DNA of 19,360 bases from Entamoeba invadens IP1 (lineage: Eukaryota; Evosea; Mastigamoebida; Endamoebidae): contig NW_004440116.1 in the NCBI RefSeq assembly GCF_000330505.1, positions 31,641 through 51,000 of the forward strand, in the 5' to 3' direction. Numbering within the stretch: the stretch's first letter is position 1; each line of letters starts with the position of its first letter. Both the position numbers and the translations under genes were made by a program. Shown one piece after another: positions 1-8,123 of this stretch. The notes beneath the pieces are model-generated. The model was not told where the DNA came from. It did no database searches and saw only the letters and a list, made by a program, of their open reading frames with translations.

Positions 1-178
1 TCGTTATTCTGCATCAAAAATACACTTGTGATAATGTTTATTTTATCAGTTGTAGATGTTGATATTTAATGTTTAATTCAACAAATTTATTAATAATCAA
101 CGTATTTTTTCAGTATCAACAATTGACCATGTTACTTCATCCAGTTTAACATAAATTTTCTTTTTTATTTATAATGAA
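1..178. other. AT-rich flank, no gene
   Basis: Low-complexity AT-rich DNA to the left of the first candidate transposon end. No open frame with coding character is visible. It contains short motifs (TTGTTGAA- and AACAATTG-like) that recur in the inverted-repeat elements further right, so it may be old element debris, but I could not align it to any of them. Confidence 0.5.
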
Positions 179-181
179 TAG

Positions 182-994
182 TCAAATTCAAAAAACGGAC
201 TGATAAATGTTCCACTATCAATTAAACATAAAATACCCAAGTTTTACAAAAATCTGTTTTTTGGATCAAAAAAAAAGTTAAGATGAAGATATTCCTTATT
301 TAGTCTTAAATAAAAATTATTTATCAAAGAATATCTTTTTTCGAGCTTATTTAAAATTCGGAAGGTTTTTTGAAGTAAATTAATCCGATTTTTATTTTTT
401 ATTTTCAAAACAAAATTGTCATAATTAAAACATATAGTAATATACAATAAATCAATATAAGTTAACTTCTTAATATTTGAAGTTAAAAAATAACATAGTA
501 ATTAAAAAGTTAAATTTTAAAAATCAATATTAGAAATAATAATGAAACAGTATTTTTTATAATTAAATTGAATTTTAAAATAAATTTATTAAAATTTAAC
601 AGTGATATGATTAGCGAAAAAAATAACGTCAATTATTTAAGCCAAATTTATATAATTATTTATTTAGATAACAAAAACGATAAAAATTAGTAAAAACAGT
701 AAAGTTTTGTAAGTTTATTACATTCTGTTTATCCCATCATTTATTACTTACATCACAACAATTTGAAAGATCTTGCATTTATTTATCATTCTAACAAATC
801 ACATTTTGAAGTTATTTGTAAAATACAATTAATTAATTTATCTTAAAATGGTTTTAAATATAAATATTATTCAAATATGTTTAAAATAATGAAAAGTGTT
901 AAAATTGTTGTTCATGAAACTTTTCTCATGTTGACTTTGACAATGTAAGAAAACGAAGTCAATAAAAACAAAATTATTTAATAAAGATCAAATA
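182..994. other. Non-coding stretch left of the transposase relic
   Basis: Very AT-rich. A minus-strand open frame of 67 codons at 244-447 has no ATG start and a composition expected of random AT-rich DNA, so I do not call it. If the element ends at 181, this is its left non-coding arm. Confidence 0.5.
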
Positions 995-2480
995 ATGAAG
1001 CATAATCATACGAGAAATATCATGACCACAGAACCAGTAAATGTATCATTTAACAAAACTATACAACCAAGGTTGTCGATTTTCAAATCAATTGAAAAAT
1101 GGTGACAGGGTCTGTATGGTTGACCGAATTAAACTTTGTTTTCACCACACAACTTTTTTGTGACACCTTTAAGGAAGTTATAATCAACACTTTCTCGGAT
1201 ATAGAACTAAGACAACTGGAAGATATGTATGAAAACCAACTGACGACAAATGAAATATGTTGTGAAGTCTTAGTTGGTACAGGAACTGGAATACGCGTTA
1301 CTTTTTTATTGCCTCCAGGTTTTTACATTGAAAATCACAAAAATATGACACTGTCGTTTTACAGCAAATGCTGGGGCAAATTGAGAATAAAATAGAACAA
1401 ATGGAAAGGTCAATAAACAATATTGGATTATTTAAAAATCATATTGTGAGTCCATTCGCATCTATTGAAGAGAATATCAATCAATGTGTCAAATACAGAA
1501 TTGACACACCGTACAAAATTAGAAAGGAATTTGTTAAATGTGGAATTTCAAGTCCAGGAATTGGGAGATTGTATAAAATTTTAAAAGGCGAAGTTTCTAA
1601 AAAACGGGGAAGACCCAAGACTGACAGTGCAATTGAAGAATATGTCATGCGTAGGACTTGCAATAAAATTTACGAAAGTTGCAAAATGTGTGCTCGTTCT
1701 GTACTGAAAGCCAAACACGGGTCTGTTTCATCGTCAAAGATTTTGAGAATAAGAAAATCTCACAAATTCGTATTTTCAAAACCACTACGAACTATTTATT
1801 TAACAAAAAGAAATATAATGCAACGTCGTCGATTTGGGTTGTCTCAATTAAAAATAATAAACAATGAAAGAAAACATAACTTGGTGTTAAAAAGAAAAAC
1901 AAAACTATTTTTTGGATGAAAGTGGTTTTTCTTGGTGCACAGATTAAAATGGTCCAATATAGAAAGAAAGGGGGCGCGTGTACAAAAAAATACTTTTCTT
2001 TTTTTCCAAAGAAATCTGCAAGTGTGATGGCTTTTGGTATAATTGGTAACAATTATGAAAGTCAATTGGTCAGGTGTCCTCTAAACATGAACTCTTACAA
2101 TTATCAAAAAATGCTTACTGACAATTTTTTAATAGATCAAATAAAAGAGAAAGGAGGCGAGAATTATCAATTTGTTCTAGACCATGCTCCTTGTCATAAT
2201 GCCAAATCAACTCGTGAGTTCTTTGAAGAAATCAATTATTCATATCTTCACGACTGGCCATGAAGCAGTCCATATTTAAATCCCATTGAAAATATGTGGA
2301 GGATTATGAAGAAACGTATGGTATTAACCCCTTTAATGAAAAAAAGAAGACATATTTAATGAAGCACAAAAGGTGTGGAACTCAATACCACTCTGTTTTG
2401 TTAAAAACTTTGTAGATTCTTTTGAATCGCGTTTGTTAAAATGTCAAAAAAATAAATTTTTATCTATACCTATAAAATGA
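995..2480 (+). pseudogene. Tc1/mariner-type transposase, multiply broken
   Basis: Remains of a DDE transposase that would have cut and pasted its element in the nucleus. The reading continues through several frames. ATG at 995 opens a 36-codon segment ending in TGA (1103-1105). A second segment (1099-1395) has a possible helix-turn-helix. A third (1368-1919) has another basic helix-rich stretch, a GRPK AT-hook-like motif near 1605 and the region leading to the first catalytic Asp. That Asp lies in FLDESGFSW (GAT 1915-1917), in another frame that stops at 1945. The next frame carries the second Asp (LDHAPCH, GAC 2180-2182), then an in-frame TGA (2261-2263) and the Glu of NPIENMW (GAA 2288-2290). 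This gives D-35-E spacing if the stop counts as one residue. A tail with EAQKVWNSIP and the end at TGA 2478-2480 matches the Tc1 C-terminal pattern after further frame changes. Clearly dead. Confidence 0.85.
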
Positions 2481-2634
2481 TTTTATTTACTTTTATTGTC
2501 CTATAGTTTGTGTATATAACAATTTAAAAAAAAGTTTTATAGTTTTTTATAAAACAAATTTCTTAACGTTTTTTAAATTGAAAATAAGATAAGAAAATCG
2601 GACGCTTTTTTATTCCGATTTTTGAATTAGACTA

Positions 2635-2996
2635 TATATTGATGAATAAATATTAAAAAACATTTACCTTTTTATATTGATGATAATAAAAAGTAAAACG
2701 ATTGTTTTTGTTTTTTAAAGAAAAATGATTTTTTGTTTCCAAAAATGGGGAAAATAATGACAATTTAAGAAGTATGACTGGATGGCAAAAAATCGCTGGA
2801 TAGCGGAAATAGAACACATTTATTTCTAAATTTAAAATTATTTTTTTTGTCTTTTTAAAAACACCAAAAAACTTGTTTTGCTCATATATAAAAAAATATT
2901 TATCAAAATATAAAGTAAACATAAATGAAATGTTGAATTACTCAAATTCGGTTTATTTTGAAAAATATAGTATTATTATTATAGATTATTTAAATT
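2635..2996. other. AT-rich intergenic DNA, no gene
   Basis: No supported gene. A small higher-complexity patch at 2775-2815 contains the dyad CGCTGGATAGCG. A motif next to it (TGGATGGCAAAAAA) reappears in inverse orientation near 6149-6163; the match is about 14 bp and may be chance or a shared dispersed repeat. Confidence 0.4.
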
Positions 2997-3146
2997 AACC
3001 ACGTTTTTGTTGCAAAATTTACACAATATAAACTTGTTACAATACAATGATTTTAAATAATTATTTTATTAAAATATAGTTATAATAGTTGGTTAAGGTA
3101 CAAATTTAAACAAGTATAAGTTACAATGAGAAACAATAACGTGGTT
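2997..3146. repeat. Short inverted-repeat element (MITE candidate), 150 bp
   Basis: The left end AACCACGTTTTTGTTGC is matched on the opposite strand by the right end, which read inward gives AACCACGTTATTGTTTC. The ends agree over roughly 17 bp and more loosely for about 35 bp. No coding capacity. No convincing target-site duplication is visible at either edge, so the superfamily is unknown. It could also be a fragment of a larger foldback element. Confidence 0.45.
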
Positions 3147-3679
3147 TATTATTTTTATGAGTTTATATTTTTTGTTTTAATTATTTTTTATTCAAGAATT
3201 TACACTTATATGTTATTCAAACAATTAAAATTAAAACATACTATTGATTTTCCTGTTCAAAATCAAGTATCATGTTTACCACACCTTTTTATTGTTATTT
3301 AAACTGTATTGGTGTTGTTACTATTTGATTTTGTGTGTTATTAAAAATTTTAGAAAAAAACTGATTAATTTTGATTGTTTGTATTATTAAACAATTATTT
3401 TGTTCATAAGGATTTATTGAAGTTTTTTTTAACCCTTTGACACTGAGCAAATTTATTTTTATAAATTTTATGTTAAAATATTTTAGAGCAATAAGTTGGT
3501 AATAAAAATTGTTGTAAACAAATATATACTCTTAAAATTGGTTTAATGTTTAATGTTTTTGTTTTAGGTATTGCGTTTAAATACAAAAATATTGCCTTAT
3601 ATGATATTTGGACTTTTTTTCGAAATGAAAGTTTAGTTATTGACAGTGAAACTCTTTAAATTATTAAAAATTAATATTC
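3147..3679. other. AT-rich intergenic DNA, no gene
   Basis: No open frame with coding character, no RNA gene recognised, no clear repeat boundary. Lies between two inverted-repeat elements. Confidence 0.4.
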
Positions 3680-4377
3680 AATAAGTGGCTCCACTTAATT
3701 CTTTTATTAATGTTGTTGTGTTTATAAAATACATATGATTAATCTTGTTTGTTGTATTATAAAAATAATAAAAAGTTAGATAAATAACGAATTTACATTA
3801 TTTTGATTATATGTAACTATGAACAAACAGTTTCAGAAAGAAAAATGCGACCACATTATTAAGTTACACAATAAAATTATTCACAATGAATTGTTTTTTC
3901 TGTTTTAAAAAATGTCACACAAATAACTTAAATTTTACCATTATTAACACTTAGAAAACTGTTGTTTTAATTATTTATAAAACAAAGTTATCAACATGAT
4001 TAAATGTTAAAATATATTAATAATAGATATACAATACCGTATATATAAATGTAATTTTCAGTTAAATAATGACTATTAATGACATTGTTATTCTCTATTA
4101 TTCATTGTAACTATTGTGTAAATTATTTGACATATTGTTGAAACAAAGAAAAATTTAATATAACAATTGTTATTTATTTTATTGTGTAACTATTTGGAGG
4201 TTTTCAATTATCATTCAACATATTTTGTTGAAAATTACATTTAAGTGAGACATCAAATACAATTGTTTTTTCTTAACTATTGTTTTATTGTTTTTCAAAA
4301 TACAAAACATAACAGTAAATATATGTATTTCTATAATACCACAAATATCACAATCAATTAAGATGGAGGCACCTATT
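3680..4377. mobile_element. Foldback element with long inverted arms, 698 bp
   Basis: The two halves are diverged reverse complements of each other around a centre near 4028. The outermost ends read inward AATAAGTGGCTCCACTTAAT (3680-3699) and AATAGGTGCCTCCATCTTAA (from 4377 leftwards). Similarity goes on inward through AATACATAT, TGTTTTGTATT-like stretches and AGTTACACAATAAAAT, so the arms approach 350 bp with many mismatches. TTAATATT occurs at 3671-3678 just outside the left end and at 4377-4384 at the right end, which could be a remnant of an 8-10 bp target-site duplication (hAT or Mutator-like), although such a word is cheap in this composition. No coding capacity: a non-autonomous, probably old, foldback or MITE-like element. 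Confidence 0.6.
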
Positions 4378-4569
4378 TAATATTATTATTAATAATTTAA
4401 TAACAACACTTGGTGTATTGGGTTTTACTGTTATTTGTTACACTTTCATTTAAAAAACAGCCTAAAATTAAAAAGTGGTAATTGTTAAATATGTAAACAT
4501 GAAACATTAAACTAAAAAATCAAAATATAACATCAATATCAAGAAAATAACACAATTTAAAATATTTTT

Positions 4570-5755
4570 AGGTTCCAACTTGTGGCCAATATATACATAC
4601 ACATAATATATTACAATCAATAGTTTAAGGGAAATCAACACGTTTAATTAATAGACAACTACTTTACAAGTTGAAATCGAATTCGACAATTACATTTGTA
4701 TTGACATTATTGTAAATATTTTATTTATAATTGAAAATACAGTCTGTTAAATGTTAATACATGTTTTTAATAAAGCATATGTAAACTGTATATTTTAAAA
4801 TAATTAAATAAAAGATAAACTTTTAATTTTGGTTGTGCTCAAATAAAAAAAATAATACATTTTGTTTAAATTATAACTGTATATTAAATAATAAAAAAGA
4901 GAAAACACTGCAAAATAATAGTAGTTAAGTAGGTTTGAAACGCTTTCTTCTTATTGACCGCTTCTTTTTGATTTTATATAAAAAATGATATTGAATAATA
5001 ATATGATTTATACTGTTTACCACTAAAGCTTATATATACAATAAGAAAACTTTTTCAATACAAAGTGATAATTTGCATTATTTTTATTATATTATTTTAG
5101 TTATAACCTTAGAAAAAATATGTTGCAAAAAGCAGATTATCGACTTTTTGTGTATGTTAAATATGTATACTTTATTGTTATTTATAATAATTAAGTTATA
5201 CATGATGATCTCTCTGTTTAATACAATATTGTAACAAGTATTTTTATTTAATTGGTATATGAAAATACATGATAACAACTAATTAATTGTTTTTTTTAAA
5301 TAAGTGTTATATCATTTAATCATGAATCAATAATTAAAATATTCTTAGTTTAGTTATACATATAAACATATTTCAAGTATAAATGTAACATAAATATATT
5401 TTTTAAATTAGATGATAGTGTTGTTATAGATGGTTGTTTATCTACATTTTATGTTGTTTGACTTTTTAAACCAGCAACAATTTAAATGATTCAGATATTA
5501 AATTTTATAAATTAATCGTGTATTGTTAATAAACTTTTTATTGTGTATGTTTTAGTAATAAATTGAGATTGTTTAAAAGAATTTAATTGATATTTCATTT
5601 GTCACTTGGCTGTTATTTATGTTTATTGTTAAGTATATTTCTAAATATAAGTATAATTACAGTATTATTAATGTTATTAATAAATGTGAATTGTCGTTTA
5701 CATTTGTATTGATGTTGAATATATTTGTACACATCAGAATGCCAAGGAAAACACT
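4570..5755. repeat. Weak candidate inverted-repeat element, about 1.2 kb
   Basis: The left edge (about 4570-4660) and the reverse complement of the right edge (about 5660-5755) share ACA-AATATATT-ACATCAATA-like strings and a looser match for some 90 bp. The word TTACATTTGTATTGA also occurs directly repeated at 4690-4704 and 5698-5712, with neighbouring similarity of roughly 30 bp. No gene in between; the minus-strand frame at 5087-5278 looks random. In DNA this AT-rich such similarity can arise by chance, so the boundaries are tentative. Confidence 0.25.
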
Positions 5756-6686
5756 GAAATAACAGACGATTTTAATATTGATATCATAGACTACTTGATA
5801 TACAACAAAAACAAACAACTAATTTAGTTGTGTTTTTGTTTGAAAATTTATTAATTGGGTTTTTGATACAAATACAACGTTGTGGAAATCACACTTTTGA
5901 TATTTGATAAGTTTGATATTTTATTATAATTTTTGTAATTATGTCTTGATTTAATATAATTACCATTTTAAATATGTACAATGTTTTTTATACTACGATG
6001 TACTTTGAGATTTTTTTTAAAAATTACGATTGTTTTAATGTTTGTAATACATCTGAATATTTTTTTGATTTTACAAACATTGAAAAAATAATTCGGCAAT
6101 ATAAAATTTTGTTTACAAAAAAAACAAATAATCTATTTATATAATTTTTATTTTTGCCATCCATGGAAACTGGTTTGTCCAGTGGATAGAAAAAATAGAT
6201 ACATGTATCCACTCATACTCCGTAGCTTTTGCATTTTTTACTCACAAAATTTTTGTCTCATTTTTGTTTTTCTGTTTTTTTTTCGAATATAGAGTGCACC
6301 TTTAATCAACAAATTTCATTATTTTTTAGTTATTTTGCCAGAAATTAAAAAAGAAAAGAAAAAAATTTACACACCTTGGGAAAACGAAAAACCATTTTCA
6401 TGACTCCACACACCGATAGAATTTTTACTGTAATGGTTTAGTTGTCGATTTATATGACGCTTAAATCCACAACATTTAAACTTCCACGTCCAACAAAACA
6501 ACAATTATTTAATGTTGTTACATTTGATTATATTGTAACACAATCCAAACTAATTTAATAACATTTAATATGTAAATAAATGGTTTTGTTTATTTATCAT
6601 TAAAATATTAATATTGGTTATGTTATGATTATTTTCAATATTGAATTTATGATTAATCGATTATATTTTTTTCTGTTTAAACACAA
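5756..6686. other. Intergenic DNA with a more complex island at 6150-6480
   Basis: No gene supported. From about 6150 to 6480 the sequence is less repetitive than its surroundings, with the perfect 12-bp palindrome GATACATGTATC at about 6198-6209. A minus-strand frame at 6024-6212 starts at GTG, and its first ATG would leave 46 residues of random-looking composition. The island could be the remains of a gene or of a SINE-like element; nothing recognisable remains. Confidence 0.35.
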
Positions 6687-6688
6687 TA

Positions 6689-6869
6689 CAGTATAACCTC
6701 CCAAGAGTGGGAAAGTGTGGTAATTTTGTTCTCTCAAGAGTGGGCATTTTTAGCCAATCAAACCTTAATTACCGCTCTATAAAGAACTCTATTTTTAGTT
6801 TCAGTCTAAAAATGCCCGCTCTTGAAAGAACCCGCTCTTCAGAGGTACGGCTCTTGGGAGGTTTTACTG
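6689..6869. mobile_element. Pogo/Tigger-like MITE, 181 bp
   Basis: Ends read inward CAGTATAACCTCCCAAGAG on the left and CAGTAAAACCTCCCAAGAG on the right. The arms carry repeated AAGAGTGGG or AAGAGCGGG units (three per arm, diverged), and a second inverted pair GGGCATTTTTAG / CTAAAAATGCCC lies inside, so the whole unit can fold into one hairpin. CAGT termini, TA at the left edge (6687-6688) and subterminal short repeats are the pattern of pogo/Tigger-type Tc1/mariner elements. At the right edge the TA is not exact (TT, then A). No coding capacity, so it would have depended on a transposase supplied elsewhere. Confidence 0.75.
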
Positions 6870-7299
6870 TTATATTTTAATATTTAATATGAAATATTCA
6901 AAAAATATAAAACATTCAAGAATGTTTCGAATTGTTTCAAAATAATTTAATAAATCTGATCCCAAGTCACGATTTCAAATTATATTCATGAAATTTGTAA
7001 ACAACAAATAGAATATTTATTACAGTATAATCCGGGTTTAATTCCAGTCCGGGTTTAATTAAATAATCGGGTTTAATTCATTCAAAATTAATTAAACCCG
7101 AAGAAAGAAAAAATGATAAAAACAACACTTTTGAGTTTTATTATCATTGTCTTGTTTTTTTGTTTAAATTTATGTAAAATAATTGGGTTTTCACCTAAAT
7201 TAATCAGAATATTTGTTTTTGAATAAAAATGCATTATTTTTGTATCTGAAACTATTTTTCGGTACTATAATATTATAAATTACTTATTATTAAATAATG

Positions 7300-7352
7300 A
7301 ATAAATAAAAACGAACATAATGAACTCCAGTTTTTATTCGTTTTTATTTATT
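7300..7352. repeat. Perfect 16-bp inverted repeat with 21-nt loop
   Basis: AATAAATAAAAACGAA at 7300-7315 is the exact reverse complement of 7337-7352. It sits inside the pogo-like element, immediately left of the GC-rich block. It may be a hairpin, a transposase- or host-protein site, or the scar of an older insertion. Role unknown. Confidence 0.7.
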
Positions 7353-7389
7353 TAAACACACTTGTTTCATTATCACCTTAACAAAGTAT

Positions 7390-7640
7390 TTGCCGCGAGT
7401 GTTTTTTGAATGAAGTCCACTTTTCAGCCATTGTTTGTGCGTCCCCATGTCACCCAGTTTCCTCCTCCGTACTGTTTGGACGCGGATGTGGTCCCTTTTC
7501 AAACGGGGCGTTCATTGGGATCTGTGCTAAGGAGGACATTGAAAGTGTGTGGAACGGGTGCACAAACAGACCGCCTGTGCCTTCTTTTCGATATTTGTCT
7601 CACTCGGTTTCCACTGTTTCGAGGTGAATTATCGACATAT
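7390..7640. other. GC-rich block inside the pogo-like element
   Basis: About 250 bp of roughly balanced composition, in sharp contrast to the AT-rich element around it. Open frames of 73 and 78 codons run here on the plus strand (7406-7627 and 7410-7646, neither at an ATG in good context), and a stop-free stretch of about 45 codons lies on the minus strand. None of the translations is recognisable to me and none shows transposase motifs. The composition resembles that of the host exons in this window, so a captured piece of host gene is a reasonable guess, but only a guess. Confidence 0.45.
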
Positions 7641-8123
7641 TTTTAATTCGGGAACCAGGCCAAATATTATCCCAATTTCCCATTTACTAAAATTTTAATT
7701 AAAATATTATATTAAATAGTTGAAAAAAACTTTATTTTTAGAGACGATGAAAAAGCCTTTACCATCACCATTTGTTTTTGGTTGAATCAGATAATTATTA
7801 AATAATTATAACTATGAAACTACCGAAAGTTAATTCCATCAATTATTTTTGATTTAAAAACCATTTAAAATAATTTTCTTGAAAAAGTGGAATTAAACCC
7901 GATAGTTCCAAAATATTTTAAGTGAATTAAACCCGGATTATACTGTATTTTTTAAAAATCTAAAATCAATAATAACATTTTTAATAAGAACGTAAATACA
8001 CAAATGAGTAAAATAATATTAAAAATTGTAAATTTAATTTTATAGTTAAAAACATTATTTTAATTTGTTTTATTGTCAATTAAATAATAAATTTACTTTT
8101 TAAAATTTGTGTCTTTTTAATTA

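Larger units (their letters stand above)
179..2634 (+). mobile_element. Candidate Tc1/mariner element, degraded
   Basis: The transposase relic at 995-2480 is bracketed by an imperfect inverted repeat of about 20 bp. The left end reads GTCAAATTCAAAAAACGGAC (181-200) and the right end, read inward on the minus strand from 2632, matches it at 17 of 20 positions. Each end is preceded on the outside by TA (179-180 and 2633-2634), the target-site duplication made by the Tc1/mariner superfamily. A second AATCGGACG motif sits just inside the right end (2596-2604). The resulting length of 2.45 kb, with about 800 bp before the transposase, is long for this superfamily (usually 1.3-2.4 kb), so the true left end may lie closer to the gene. 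Confidence 0.4.
7023..7945. mobile_element. Pogo/Tigger-like non-autonomous element, 923 bp
   Basis: Ends read inward CAGTATAATCCGGGTTTAAT on both sides, a perfect terminal inverted repeat of at least 20 bp, and each end is flanked outside by TA (7021-7022 and 7946-7947). CGGGTTTAATT recurs three times inside the left end, and its inverse (AATTAAACCCG) occurs near 7088 and twice at the right end; these are likely transposase-binding subterminal repeats. No transposase can be seen. The interior holds an inverted repeat at 7300-7352 and a GC-rich block at about 7390-7640. The perfect TIR, shared CAGTATAA start with the MITE at 6689-6869 and intact TA duplication suggest a fairly recent insertion of the same superfamily. 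Confidence 0.82.

Noticed and set aside
244..447. Minus-strand 67-codon open frame
   Set aside because: Begins at TTG, has no ATG and shows the Lys/Asn/Ile/Leu/Phe-rich make-up of translated random AT-rich DNA.
5087..5278. Minus-strand 63-codon open frame
   Set aside because: Composition is that of random AT-rich sequence; no motif or supporting context.
6024..6212. Minus-strand 62-codon open frame
   Set aside because: Starts at GTG; the first ATG leaves 46 residues without any recognisable feature.
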